Positions 1 through 8,557 of a stretch of DNA of 34,512 bases are shown here, one piece after another. The stretch's first letter is position 1. Every line of letters starts with the position of its first letter. Position numbers and translations under genes: made by a program. The notes below the pieces were generated by a model. That model saw only the letters and a list, made by a program, of their open reading frames with translations, ran no database searches and was not told the DNA's origin. The DNA comes from an uncultured Moraxellaceae bacterium (GTDB lineage Bacteria > Pseudomonadota > Gammaproteobacteria > Pseudomonadales > Moraxellaceae). The stretch lies in assembly GCA_913057715.1 (NCBI GenBank), contig CAJXOR010000014.1, positions 1 to 34,512 on the forward strand, written 5' to 3'.

Positions 1-47
1 GAGATCATGCCTAGTCTCGTGGGCTCGGAGATGTGTATAAGAGACAG
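1..47. other. Nextera P7-side adapter and i7 index (artefact)
   Basis: Not genomic. Positions 29-47 read AGATGTGTATAAGAGACAG, the Tn5 mosaic end used in Nextera libraries, and 14-28 carry the rest of the read-2 transposase adapter. Bases 1-5 (GAGAT) fit the end of the P7 primer, and 6-13 (CATGCCTA) match, from memory, the N706 i7 index as written in the oligo. Translation of this adapter gives the well-known artefact peptide MYKRQ, which would otherwise look like the start of the adjoining pnp fragment. Confidence 0.97.
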
Positions 48-584
48 ATCATGGAGCAGGCGCTCAAACAAGCGCACGCTGGCCGGATTCACATCTTGGC
101 TGCCATGAACGAAGTGCTGCCAAAAGCCCGCACCGAGATCAACGCGAACGCACCAAACTACGCCACCGTGCAGATCAAAGCTGACAAGATCCGCGACGTG
201 ATCGGTAAAGGCGGCGCGACGATTCGTGCGCTGACCGAAGAAACTGGCGCAGTGATCGACATCGATGACGACGGCACGATTCGTATCTTTGGTGAAAACA
301 AAGCCTCAACTCGCGCGGCGATGCTCAGGATCGAACAGATCACAGCTGAAGTTGAGCCGGGCACTATCTATGCCGGTAAAGTGACTCGTATCGTCGATTT
401 TGGTGCGTTTGTTGAGATCATGCCGGGCACTGAGGGCTTGCTGCATATCTCGCAGATCTCAAACGAGCGTGTCGAGAAAGTCACTGACTACTTAACCGAA
501 GGCCAGCAAATCAAGGTTTTGGCCGCTGAAGTGGACAACCGTGGCCGCATCAAGCTGGTGTTAAAAGACATCGCTCAAGACTAA
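48..584 (+). CDS. pnp: Polyribonucleotide nucleotidyltransferase, C-terminal fragment
   Basis: PNPase degrades RNA 3'->5' by phosphorolysis and forms part of the RNA degradosome in the cytoplasm. Only about the last 179 residues are present; the gene is cut by the contig end, and the first codons of the longer open frame (from 33) are adapter. A KH domain is visible around residues 45-105 of the fragment (core [20 protein letters not shown]), followed by an S1 domain ([40 protein letters not shown], then LKDIAQD at the end). These blocks align by eye with the end of E. coli PNPase. A hairpin follows the stop at 599-632, and a T-tailed terminator at 690-718. Confidence 0.96.
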   Translation: MMEQALKQAHAGRIHILAAMNEVLPKARTEINANAPNYATVQIKADKIRDVIGKGGATIRALTEETGAVIDIDDDGTIRIFGENKASTRAAMLRIEQITAEVEPGTIYAGKVTRIVDFGAFVEIMPGTEGLLHISQISNERVEKVTDYLTEGQQIKVLAAEVDNRGRIKLVLKDIAQD

Positions 585-598
585 TCTGCCCACCATCA

Positions 599-635
599 CA
601 GAAACTTGGCCCGATCGTAGCCCGAGTTTCTGTTT
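599..635 (+). terminator. Stem-loop after pnp
   Basis: CAGAAACT (599-606) pairs with AGTTTCTG (625-632). A further G-T and two G-C pairs extend the stem inward, around a 12-nt loop. Only three T residues follow, so this may be an mRNA-stabilising or weak terminator hairpin; the stronger terminator is the next one. Confidence 0.55.
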
Positions 636-689
636 ATGGCGAAGCTGGATAGGCTGGCATTTGACTGGTTTTAGTGCCGCTTAAAAATG

Positions 690-718
690 ACCTTGAGGTG
701 AAAACCTCGAGGTTTTTT
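690..718 (+). terminator. Rho-independent terminator downstream of pnp
   Basis: A nine-pair stem, ACCTTGAGG (690-698) with CCTCGAGGT (705-713), has one G-T wobble and a six-base loop, and runs directly into six T residues (713-718). It separates pnp from the downstream lipoprotein gene. Confidence 0.85.
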
Positions 719-816
719 GCCTTTAAATCGATCAGCTTGTCAATAACAACTTTTAACACTTCTAAAAGCATGCTAATTTAACCTCCAAAGGAAGATTCGA
801 TCACAAGGAATGTATC

Positions 817-1878
817 ATGGGCTTTCAACCCAACTCTCAATCTGTCTCTGTTTTGAAAACCGCACTGATCAGCACGGTCGTTGCTGTGTCTTTGGGTGCG
901 TGTTCTCAGTTGAACCGCATCGGCGCTAACGTCGGCTTAAGTTATGTGGAGCATCACTTAGCTGCGCCGATCTTGACGGTCAGCGACGCTACTATGGCGT
1001 GTGAGTCCTCTACAGCACTGGCTCCGCTAATTGTTGCAGCTGAATCTTTTGGCTCAAATGTCGGTAAAGTTGGCGCCTTGATTTATACCAGCTCAGCCGT
1101 TTGTGCGGACAGCAAATCGGTCGATCACGAGCTTCGCTACTTACGCGCCGCTGAAGCTGGAAACGTAGCAGAGGCGCAGGATGCGCGTATTGCTCAAAAA
1201 GACTGGGCAGCTTTAGCAGCTGGACGCCAGTATCAGGCTTATCAGTTATATGTTCAGGAAATCGAAACCAGACAGCGCATGCGTGTTGGTGAAGATTGCC
1301 CCAAATTGCGCACCGACATGGAAAAAACCATCTACATGCTGGCGATGCTGTCCGGCTTGCAGGCGATCCCAAGTGACGTCAACTCAGGTAACCAAGTAGG
1401 TGTCCCTAAAGACGTTGCTGCGAAAGTGGAACGTGCGATGACCTGCTTGGATAACACTCAGTTTTGGGGCGCACCGCTGGCAGTTCGTGCGGCGATCTGG
1501 GATTTGTTGCCCGGTATGAAAGAAGGCAAGCCTGATCCGTTTGTGGTCATGAAAGAACAAACCAAACTGGGTGAAGCGCAGGGCGTTCGTCTCCCGCACG
1601 CGATTTACGCGATTGCTGCGGTTTCAACTGGTGATGATGCGCTGATCCGTGATTCGATCAGAACTTATGGTGCGACCGTGGGCAAAACTCAGGTCAACGA
1701 GAAGTTCCGCTTGATCGACACCATCGCCGGTCAAATCGTGACCAACGTGGCTGATGCTTACTGGTCCAAAAACACCGGACACCGTGCTCCAGTTGAAGAT
1801 GGCTTGACGATCTTCTGGGATGAGGCAGCGGGTGCCAGTGAGTCGGATCTTGATATTGATCTGGGCGACATCTTATAA
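817..1878 (+). CDS. Probable TatT-like outer-membrane lipoprotein (TRAP-associated)
   Basis: The 353-residue protein has a lipoprotein signal: a hydrophobic stretch at residues 13-28 ends in SLGAC, with Cys29 as the lipidated residue. Ser at +2 would permit sorting to the outer membrane. The mature part is mostly alpha-helical (HELRYLRAAEAGNVAEAQDARIAQKDWAALAAGRQYQAYQ and similar), which suits the helical-hairpin TatT family (Treponema Tp0956 type) that accompanies TRAP transporters. The fused TRAP permease 0.8 kb downstream supports this. The family call is from memory of sequence pattern plus context, not a search. The start at 817 is preceded by AAGGAA at 804-809. A strong terminator follows the stop at 1893-1920. 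Confidence 0.65.
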   Translation: MGFQPNSQSVSVLKTALISTVVAVSLGACSQLNRIGANVGLSYVEHHLAAPILTVSDATMACESSTALAPLIVAAESFGSNVGKVGALIYTSSAVCADSKSVDHELRYLRAAEAGNVAEAQDARIAQKDWAALAAGRQYQAYQLYVQEIETRQRMRVGEDCPKLRTDMEKTIYMLAMLSGLQAIPSDVNSGNQVGVPKDVAAKVERAMTCLDNTQFWGAPLAVRAAIWDLLPGMKEGKPDPFVVMKEQTKLGEAQGVRLPHAIYAIAAVSTGDDALIRDSIRTYGATVGKTQVNEKFRLIDTIAGQIVTNVADAYWSKNTGHRAPVEDGLTIFWDEAAGASESDLDIDLGDIL

Positions 1879-1880
1879 GC

Positions 1881-2525
1881 TTGCTACCCAACACCACCGC
1901 CAAGTGCGGTGGTTTTTTTTGCCCTGAATCTGCTGCCAAGACAGGGTGGATAGACGCTGCCCTGGTTGTTTTGATCACAGCAATACTGCAGTTTGGCGGC
2001 GAAACCTTCTATCTTGATATCAACCAACAAGGCGTGAGCTACGCCTTGGGTTGGTTGACCGGCCACTGGGTGCACCTCAATTGGAATCACTACGTGCTGG
2101 ATGTCGGCACGCTGATCATGCTCATGTATCTGCTCAGACCGCGCCGTACTGAGTTTTGGTTGATATCTATCGTGTTGAGTATTGGAGTGAGCGCTACTTT
2201 GATTGAGCTTGATCAGCTGGAGTCTTTATCTATTACCCGCTATGCCGGGCTCTCGGGTGTACTGCATGGATTGTGCGTGTTTTTTGCGGCATCCAGACTG
2301 TTAGATGCTCATCTGGTGAGCTTTGATCGCATGACGGCATGGCTACTGTTGGTAGGCGCGGTGATTAAAGTCGCTTTAGAGCAAATAGGTGTTGGGGTAT
2401 CGGTTGAAACCGAGCAGCTGATTGGCGCCGTGGTGGTCACCCAAGCGCATCTGGATGGAGTCGTCATTGCAGGCTGCTTGTTTTTGCTGTATCGGTTGCT
2501 CGCTGGTCGTAAAAAAGCAGGATAA
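1881..2525 (+). CDS. rrtA: Rhombosortase (rhomboid-family intramembrane serine protease)
   Basis: Rhombosortases cleave the C-terminal GlyGly-CTERM anchor of exported proteins in the inner membrane. This protein is predicted polytopic. It shows the family's LTGHWVHLNWNH block after the first membrane segment, the catalytic serine in AGLSGVLHG, and a late AHLDGVVIAG block with the partner His. Length (up to 214 aa) suits the family. The start is uncertain: the frame can open at TTG 1881, but that would place codons across the terminator at 1893-1920, and no good ribosome-binding site is seen. A start just downstream (for example TTG 1971 or a non-ATG codon near WIDAALVV) is equally possible. 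No GlyGly-CTERM substrate is encoded in this window. Confidence 0.8.
   Translation: MLPNTTAKCGGFFCPESAAKTGWIDAALVVLITAILQFGGETFYLDINQQGVSYALGWLTGHWVHLNWNHYVLDVGTLIMLMYLLRPRRTEFWLISIVLSIGVSATLIELDQLESLSITRYAGLSGVLHGLCVFFAASRLLDAHLVSFDRMTAWLLLVGAVIKVALEQIGVGVSVETEQLIGAVVVTQAHLDGVVIAGCLFLLYRLLAGRKKAG
1893..1920 (+). terminator. Strong rho-independent terminator after the TatT-like gene
   Basis: A perfect eight-pair stem, ACCACCGC (1893-1900) with GCGGTGGT (1906-1913), has a five-base loop and is followed by eight T residues (1913-1920). It lies inside the earliest possible reading frame of the downstream rhombosortase. Confidence 0.9.
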
Positions 2526-2581
2526 AGTCAGCTTGGTTGGAAGCGATTGATCGGATAAAATGCGGAAGGCGCGAATTTGAC

Positions 2582-2606
2582 GCTAAAAAAACGGGCATTT
2601 TTTAGC
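2582..2606. terminator. AT-rich palindrome downstream of rrtA
   Basis: GCTAAAAAA (2582-2590) pairs perfectly with TTTTTTAGC (2598-2606) around a seven-base loop. It is weak in G-C pairs but could terminate transcription in either direction. Confidence 0.35.
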
Positions 2607-2713
2607 CTATGCTATCCAGGTTGCCCTAATTAAGGCATCATAACCGGCAATTGCCATGGATTGGTCCTATTGACTCGGGCTATGGCCCGCACAGTTAACC
2701 TAATAAGGATTTT

Positions 2714-5062
2714 ATGAACGCATCCAACCCCAAAGAGAGCCCGATCGAGCGCACGTGGAAATACTTGTCCACGATTGTGATATTTGGCTTATTGATGCTG
2801 ACGTTGATCATCGGTTCCGGTGAGATGCTTCAAGGCCAGCTGCTAAAAATTGGTGAGCAGCTCTTTGGGGATAAGGCAAATGGAGTCCAGTACTCTTATT
2901 TGCGCGCCGATATGCCCGCTCCTACTTGTAACCCAAATCCAGATGTCGAGGCATTGGTCGACAAGCAAATGATCGCCTCACAAGCCGATGAGTTTGCTGC
3001 CCTGTTTGGCGGACCCAATCGAGATGAGCTCAGACAATCGGTGATGGCAGCCCAGCAAGTTTGTGTCGAAAAAGTCGAGCTTTACACCAAGGTTCAAGAT
3101 TACATCACCCCAGGGGTTAAGGCTTACCGCGCAATTGAGACCGGTCTGTTGTGGATTACCCGTCTTGGGGTGAACTGGCAACAAGTTTTGCTGTTGTCGA
3201 TCCTGTTTATTTCAGCGATCACAACCACGATCAAGACCCACCACATTGGCTTGAGACCTGCTCATACCACACGTGACTTTATCGTTTACAACTCTGCCAT
3301 GTCGATTGCCAATACGCTCTTGGCGATTTCAAACGGTATCTATTTCTTCAATTTGTATAACAGTAACCTGTCAACCGAGCTCTCCAAACTGCTGTTCCAT
3401 GGTTTGTGGGCGCTCATGTTTACCGTGCTTGCGGTCATCAGTTTGTATAAGTTTGCTTTCCAGAAGCGATCAGAAGAGCAAGGCACTTGGGGCATGGCGA
3501 TGCTCAGCATCCCGCTTTACGCCACCTTGGGTATCATCTGTACGCTGATCTTTATGTTCGGGATGGACTACGCGTCTGGCGTGGGTATCTGGTTGGGTCA
3601 GATCGAAGAGTTCTCTAGTATCTTCTTGAAGTTGGCTCTGTTTATCTGGATCGGTATGTTGCTTAAGCAAACGGCTGTGGTCGATTACTTCATGGACATG
3701 CTCAGGCCCTTCAATCTGTCGCCTGAAACCCTGTCGGTCATCTTGATGATTGCAGGCGCCGTCATGACTGCGTATACCGGTGCATCGGGTGTATTTGTTA
3801 TCGCCGCCGGTGCCATCATCTACCGCGAAGTTTATGGATCAGGTGCTCGTCGCCAATATGCGCTCGCCATGACAGCGATGTCGGGTTCACTCGGTGTGGT
3901 ACTCAGACCTTGTTTGGTGATCGTGGTCATCGCCGCGCTGAACAATCAGGTCACCACCGATGAGCTCTACTCTAAAGGTCTCTTGGTGTTTGCAGTATCG
4001 GGTGGTTTGCTGTTCCTAACCAGCTTGATGCTGGCTGATCGTAAGTTTGAAGTGCGTAATCCTGCAGACGCTCTGCCTGAGATTGCCTACGCGCTGCGTT
4101 ACGTCGCTCCTTACATCATTGTTGCGTTTGCTATCATCTTGTTCTTTGATAAAGCATTGGGCTCAAAACTCAACGAATTCACCGCCTCTACCATTTTGCC
4201 GTTTGTGCTGCTCGTCGTGCTGTTCTATGACAAGTATGTTCGCGGTCTGAGCTTCAAAGAAAACATAGAGAAGATCACTCCTTACATCGCGATGCCAATC
4301 TTGGTTAGTGGGCTGTATGGCGTGTTCATGAAGATCTTTGGGTTGGTGTCTCCGCTGGCTTGGAATCTGGATCTTGGGTTCGTTGATTTCACTTTCGATC
4401 TGGTCTACGTGGTGCTGGCGATCTTTGGTATCGCTCTATATCAGTTCGCGATCAACACCTACCATGACCGAGATGATCTGGTGGTCACTCACGAGAGTCA
4501 CGCCAGCGACGTGGTGAGCGGCGAGCCAGTGCGTAGTGGGTTTGTTGCTTCAACTGCTGTAGCAACTCACGAGACGATTGGTCATATCGGTGCCTTGGTG
4601 GTGCTCATGGCGCTCTCCATCGTCACCGGCGGATTGATTGAGCGCTCTGAGATCATGCTCAATATGCCAACCGAGTTCAGCTCAACGCTGGTCGCTCTGA
4701 TGGTGTTTACCTTTGTCTTGGTGTTGATCGGCATGATCATGGAGCCCTTTGGTGCGGCGATCTTGGTTAACGCCACCATCGCGCCGATTGCCTATGCAAA
4801 CGGTATCCACCCGGTTCACTTCTGGATGGTCGTACTGACTGCGTTTGAGCTGGGTTATCTGACGCCTCCAGTTGCCCTTAACCAGCTGCTGGCTCGTCAG
4901 GTAGTGGGTGAGGATGAGATGCGTGAAGCTGATGCTGAAGTGGCTCATAAGTCTTTCTACTGGCGCTACGAGCGTTGGATCTTGCCCTTCATGATCATGT
5001 TCACCACTCTGGTTATTGTGTCTTTTGCTCCTTACCTGCTGCAGATGTTTGGCTGGTACTAA
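2714..5062 (+). CDS. Fused TRAP transporter permease (DctQ-DctM type)
   Basis: TRAP transporters import organic acids and similar solutes using an ion gradient plus a periplasmic binding protein. At 782 residues this is much longer than a plain DctM (about 430), so both membrane subunits appear fused. The N-terminal part (to about residue 300) has a short-helix DctQ-like half with a periplasmic loop (residues about 40-140). The rest is the multi-spanning large subunit, with conserved-looking blocks MTAYTGASGVFVIAAGAI and MIMEPFGAAILVNATIAPIA, and a GYLTPPVALNQLLA motif near the C terminus typical of DctM. The start at 2714 follows AATAAGGA. No DctP-like binding protein is found nearby; the TatT-like gene at 817 is the likely partner. 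The substrate cannot be read from sequence. Confidence 0.85.
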   Translation: MNASNPKESPIERTWKYLSTIVIFGLLMLTLIIGSGEMLQGQLLKIGEQLFGDKANGVQYSYLRADMPAPTCNPNPDVEALVDKQMIASQADEFAALFGGPNRDELRQSVMAAQQVCVEKVELYTKVQDYITPGVKAYRAIETGLLWITRLGVNWQQVLLLSILFISAITTTIKTHHIGLRPAHTTRDFIVYNSAMSIANTLLAISNGIYFFNLYNSNLSTELSKLLFHGLWALMFTVLAVISLYKFAFQKRSEEQGTWGMAMLSIPLYATLGIICTLIFMFGMDYASGVGIWLGQIEEFSSIFLKLALFIWIGMLLKQTAVVDYFMDMLRPFNLSPETLSVILMIAGAVMTAYTGASGVFVIAAGAIIYREVYGSGARRQYALAMTAMSGSLGVVLRPCLVIVVIAALNNQVTTDELYSKGLLVFAVSGGLLFLTSLMLADRKFEVRNPADALPEIAYALRYVAPYIIVAFAIILFFDKALGSKLNEFTASTILPFVLLVVLFYDKYVRGLSFKENIEKITPYIAMPILVSGLYGVFMKIFGLVSPLAWNLDLGFVDFTFDLVYVVLAIFGIALYQFAINTYHDRDDLVVTHESHASDVVSGEPVRSGFVASTAVATHETIGHIGALVVLMALSIVTGGLIERSEIMLNMPTEFSSTLVALMVFTFVLVLIGMIMEPFGAAILVNATIAPIAYANGIHPVHFWMVVLTAFELGYLTPPVALNQLLARQVVGEDEMREADAEVAHKSFYWRYERWILPFMIMFTTLVIVSFAPYLLQMFGWY

Positions 5063-5087
5063 ATGATCAGTACCGCTTAGTTAGATC

Positions 5088-5113
5088 AAACCGCTCACAT
5101 GAGCAGTTTTTTT
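5088..5113 (+). terminator. Rho-independent terminator after the TRAP permease
   Basis: AAACCGCTCA (5088-5097) pairs with TGAGCAGTTT (5100-5109), with one C-A mismatch, and runs into T residues to 5113. Confidence 0.8.
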
Positions 5114-5446
5114 ATGAGTCAAATGTCTGCTTCGTCACAGCTTAAGTTATCAGGCGCGCCGCAGTTTGCGGCTGTCAGTTGGGCGAGTTGGCTCACCTAG
5201 AGGTATAGCTTGAGGCTTAGATGGTGAATTGAAGTATTAGCAACCATGCGGTCGCTTACTTTGCTCAAAGTAGTTCGCATACAAAGTGATGAAGCCTAGT
5301 TGATAAAGTGGGCGGATCAGCCGCGATCCTCTGAAGCGCGATGCCTAAGTCTGATGGATACAGTGGTTTAGCTAGCCTGCCTGATTTAACCTCACAGCTA
5401 AGAAGCAATAAAGGTTCATGACTTTACTCAGACACATAGTTGGACA
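5114..5446. other. Intergenic stretch without recognised genes
   Basis: These 333 bases lie between the terminator of the TRAP permease and the terminator of rnr, where the two genes converge. No open frame with family resemblance, tRNA or repeat was seen. Confidence 0.6.
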
Positions 5447-5448
5447 AT

Positions 5449-5479
5449 AAAAAACCGGCACCAAAGGTGCCGGTTTTTT
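5449..5479. terminator. Perfect bidirectional terminator downstream of rnr
   Basis: A perfect 14-bp inverted repeat, 5449-5462 with 5466-5479 (core ACCGGCACC / GGTGCCGGT), has a three-base loop and is flanked by A6 on one side and T6 on the other. It can terminate rnr on the minus strand and read-through from the plus strand. Confidence 0.92.
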
Positions 5480-5566
5480 GATAGCAAAGTGATAATCAAC
5501 AGATCAACAACTCAAGCGAGTTGTGGGCCTAGCTGACATTTGACCCTGATTTGGGTGGCTCTAAGC

Positions 5567-7834
5567 TTAGCGTTTCTTGCCGCCTCGACCAGATCGTTTG
5601 GGCTTGCCGCTCGTGGCCTTGGTTGAGCTGGCGGGGTTAGACACGCTTTTACTCTGCGGGACAAAGTCGATTTGGCGGGAGTCCATGTTGACGCCAGCGA
5701 TCCTGACTGCAAAGGGGTCGCCCATGCGAATCCGCTTGCCGGTTTTCTGGCCAACCAGCGCACGATCAGCCGGATCCACTTCAAAGTAGTCGTCACCGAT
5801 CTCTGAGATATGCACCAGGCCGTCGATCATCAGCCCCTCTAGGCTCACAAACAGACCAAAGTTAGTGATACCCGTCACGGTCCCGCCAAACTCCTCGCCT
5901 AAATGCTGGCGCATATAGTCGCACTTGAGCCAGGCCATGACGTCACGCGTGGCTTCGTCTGCCCGTCTTTCAACTTGAGACAAGTGCAGACCGGCATCCG
6001 CGATACTGACCGCAGCGACTGGCGCATCGGTTTTGTTGATGTGGTTTTTGATCGCACGGTGCATGATCAGATCAGGATAGCGGCGAATCGGCGAGGTAAA
6101 GTGACCATACTGCTCATACGCCAAGCCAAAGTGACCCTGGTTTTCCGGCCCGTAGTTTGCCTGCATCATCGAGCGCAGCAGCATGGTCTGGATCGCGTCC
6201 GCATCGGGTCGATCTTCGATTTGCTTGAGCACGCGCTGGTAGTCGCTGTGCGTCGGTTTTTCGCTTGGGAAGTCGATACCAAATCCGCTTAAGTAGTCTT
6301 TTAAGCGCTGTGACTTCTCACCCTCAGGTGGCAAATGGTTACGGAAAAGGGCATCTGAGTCGCCTTTAAGTGCGTACTCAGCTGCGCAGATGTTGGCCGC
6401 TAGCATGCACTCCTCGATGATCCGGTGTGAGCGACCACGGCTGCGCGGTAAGATCTGATCGATCAATCCTGACTCCTCAAAGGTCATGTAAACCTCTGGT
6501 GAGTCAAAGTCCATCGCACCGCGCTCAGCACGAAGTAGGGTTAACTTGCCATACAACTCGCTCAGCGCCCTAATTGAGTCCAGTACTGGCGTTTGTTTGT
6601 CGCTTGGGAGCTTGGCGATGTTGGGCGGTAAGTCGCCGCCCTCTAAGTGGATATTGACCTGATCGTAGGTCAGGCGTGCGTGCGAGCGCATGATGCCGGT
6701 ATAAAACTCAAAGTGCTGTACTTCACCCTTTAAGTTGAACTCGATTTGGCAAACCAGTGCGTAGCGGTCGACTTCTGGGTTGAGCGAGCACAGTCCGTTT
6801 GAGAGTACTTCGGGCAACATCGGAATCACTTGCTGAGGATAGTAAACCGAAGTACCACGCTCATACGCCTCAAGATCCAGCGCGCTCTCGGTTTTCACAT
6901 AGTGCGACACATCCGCGATGCCGACTTGCAGGCGATAACCTTTGTCGGTTTTACATGCATAAACCGCATCGTCAAAGTCTTTGGAGTCCGCCCCATCGAT
7001 GGTAACTAAGGCGACATCACGCAGATCACGGCGGCTTGCGTCGCTCGGGTCTGGGAAAATCGGCTCCTTGTGCGCTTCAGCTTGGCTGGCAGCTTTGGCT
7101 GAGAACTCGTGCGGGATTTCATAGTCTAGAAGTGAACGTGCGACGATCTGTTCGCGCTCGTTTAAATCTTCAAGTGATCCCAGGATCTTACCGCTTGCGA
7201 TCTCATATGCCGTAGGCCAGCTCAAAACACCCAAACGCACGGTCGCGCCCAGATTTAAGCCTAATTGACTGGCTTGACTGGCTGACACCGCCACGCTCTG
7301 GTGGGCATTTGGTTGATCTAGCTGAACCACCAAACCGTCTTGGTCTTGCAGGGTGCCGATGAACTCGTTTTGGCGGCGCTCGAGGATCTCGTAGATCACC
7401 GCTTGTTTTTTGCCGCGCGCATCTTGCGGGCTCTCGGTCACACGGATCTTATCGCCGTTGAAGACCTGAGCCAGCGTTTTGGCAGAGATAAAGAAGTCCT
7501 CGGAGTCCTCAATCACGGCAAAACCAAACCCCTTGGGGTGAGTTTGCACCATCGCCTCAAATAGGGCGTTGGGGTCTTGCGGCTCAAGCGCACTCAGATC
7601 GCCGGATCGATCAACCAGTTGGCCATCGCGCAGCATCGCCTTGATACGGTGCTTGAGCGCGTCGCTCTGCGCCACTTTTTCAAGCTCGAAGTGGGCAACC
7701 AGCGCATCATAGCTGCTGACCCCACCCTCGATGGTCTCAGCAATCAGCTTGCGGCTTGGGATCGGGTTTTCATACCGGCTTTTTTCCTGCTCAGACTCAG
7801 GGTCTTGCCAGGTTTTTTCATTGGATTTAGTCAT
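5567..7834 (-). CDS. rnr: Ribonuclease R
   Basis: RNase R is a processive 3'->5' hydrolytic exoribonuclease of the RNB family that digests structured RNA and acts in rRNA and tmRNA quality control. The 755-residue protein has an N-terminal helix-turn-helix-like region (about 25-80), cold-shock domains (about 85-235), the RNB catalytic domain (about 265-590) with TIDGADSKDFDDAV carrying the metal-binding Asp280, Asp286, Asp288 and Asp289, then an S1 domain (about 640-725; GGTVTGITNFGLFVSL, DGLVHISEI). A Lys/Arg/Ser-rich tail (KATSGKPKRSGRGGKKR) ends it and is shorter than the E. coli tail. The gene stands alone here; the rlmB gene often found downstream is absent. Codons 174-179 contain one copy of the dispersed AAATGCCCAC motif. 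Confidence 0.97.
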   Translation of the reverse strand: MTKSNEKTWQDPESEQEKSRYENPIPSRKLIAETIEGGVSSYDALVAHFELEKVAQSDALKHRIKAMLRDGQLVDRSGDLSALEPQDPNALFEAMVQTHPKGFGFAVIEDSEDFFISAKTLAQVFNGDKIRVTESPQDARGKKQAVIYEILERRQNEFIGTLQDQDGLVVQLDQPNAHQSVAVSASQASQLGLNLGATVRLGVLSWPTAYEIASGKILGSLEDLNEREQIVARSLLDYEIPHEFSAKAASQAEAHKEPIFPDPSDASRRDLRDVALVTIDGADSKDFDDAVYACKTDKGYRLQVGIADVSHYVKTESALDLEAYERGTSVYYPQQVIPMLPEVLSNGLCSLNPEVDRYALVCQIEFNLKGEVQHFEFYTGIMRSHARLTYDQVNIHLEGGDLPPNIAKLPSDKQTPVLDSIRALSELYGKLTLLRAERGAMDFDSPEVYMTFEESGLIDQILPRSRGRSHRIIEECMLAANICAAEYALKGDSDALFRNHLPPEGEKSQRLKDYLSGFGIDFPSEKPTHSDYQRVLKQIEDRPDADAIQTMLLRSMMQANYGPENQGHFGLAYEQYGHFTSPIRRYPDLIMHRAIKNHINKTDAPVAAVSIADAGLHLSQVERRADEATRDVMAWLKCDYMRQHLGEEFGGTVTGITNFGLFVSLEGLMIDGLVHISEIGDDYFEVDPADRALVGQKTGKRIRMGDPFAVRIAGVNMDSRQIDFVPQSKSVSNPASSTKATSGKPKRSGRGGKKR

Positions 7835-8008
7835 TTGCGCATAGTATCACAGCCGCCGCAAACCAACGATTGCGTGCCGTTGAAAATTGTGTGTTTTTGC
7901 TCACGGCGCAAGCTTCGATCAGTCTGTGGTATCTGCTTCCTGTTTGGGAGTTTGGCTTTAGTTAATTGGGTTTATCACAATTAGACCTAAGTAAAATGCC
8001 CACTCTGG

Positions 8009-8037
8009 TTAACCCCGTCCAAGAGGTAGGGTATAAT
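8009..8037 (+). promoter_or_regulatory. Sigma-70-like promoter of the putative zinc-uptake cluster
   Basis: TTAACC (8009-8014) and a consensus TATAAT (8032-8037) are separated by 17 bases, placing the transcription start near 8044 and the first gene at 8073. I could not recognise a convincing Zur operator, although an AT-rich palindromic site overlapping the -10 would be the expected place. Confidence 0.6.
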
Positions 8038-8072
8038 TTGCCCCAGACAATTGGCACATGAGCACTTAAGCT

Positions 8073-8366
8073 TTGCGATTGCGCACCCTCAGGCAACTGA
8101 TATTTGCCTGCTTTATCTCCTTGATTACGGCCCAAGTCTTCGCAGGCTTCCACGGGGCATCGTACGGCTTTGCTGATCACCAGCACAGCGGTCATAGCTG
8201 TGTGGTGCTTCACTACGCAAACTGCGACAAGGCGTTAGATGCTGCAGGTTTTACCCTGCCTGTCCCAGAGTCGCAGCTGCTCGTGCTTGCGCCTGTCGCT
8301 CCTGCAGCTCCTGAGCTGCCAATCAACCGACTCTTCAACCCCCGCGCTCCCCCCGTTTTTTCCTGA
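8073..8366 (+). CDS. Small secreted His/Cys-containing protein of the zinc cluster
   Basis: The 97-residue product begins with a signal peptide (basic MRLRTLR, then hydrophobic QLIFACFISLITAQVFA, likely cut after VFA). The mature part carries a metal-ligand-rich stretch, ADHQHSGHSCVVLHYANCDK, with four His and two Cys in about 20 residues, followed by a Pro/Ala-rich end. I do not recognise a named family. The promoter at 8009-8037, the location upstream of metal-transport genes and the ligand cluster suggest a periplasmic or surface metal-handling role; that is inference. The start is TTG 8073 (another in-frame TTG at 8079); no ATG is available in frame upstream of the signal peptide. Confidence 0.6.
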   Translation: MRLRTLRQLIFACFISLITAQVFAGFHGASYGFADHQHSGHSCVVLHYANCDKALDAAGFTLPVPESQLLVLAPVAPAAPELPINRLFNPRAPPVFS

Positions 8367-8557
8367 CGCTAACCCTTAGCGACACATGATTGATCAAGCC
8401 AGCTTTGGCTTGGCACGCTTGCACGTGGCTTTTTTCAAAGCCCCTGCTAGCCACTTTGTTTAGGTGATTTGGTTGTGCTGTTGGCTCACTTATATCTTGA
8501 GCCAGCTTGCCTAGCCGCTTCACCTGAAAAATCATCAAATTCTTCAGGAAAAAACTC

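Noticed and set aside
33-47. GTG start giving MYKRQ ahead of the pnp fragment
   Set aside because: These codons are Nextera adapter sequence; the true protein continues upstream beyond the contig.
5903-7984. Plus-strand frames of 129 and 135 codons over rnr and its upstream region
   Set aside because: They are antisense to, or largely overlap, a strongly conserved rnr gene and show no family resemblance.
8424-8470. Inverted repeat GTGGCT / AGCCAC in the leader of the barrel gene as a riboswitch
   Set aside because: Only six paired bases with a long loop; no known riboswitch pattern could be recognised.
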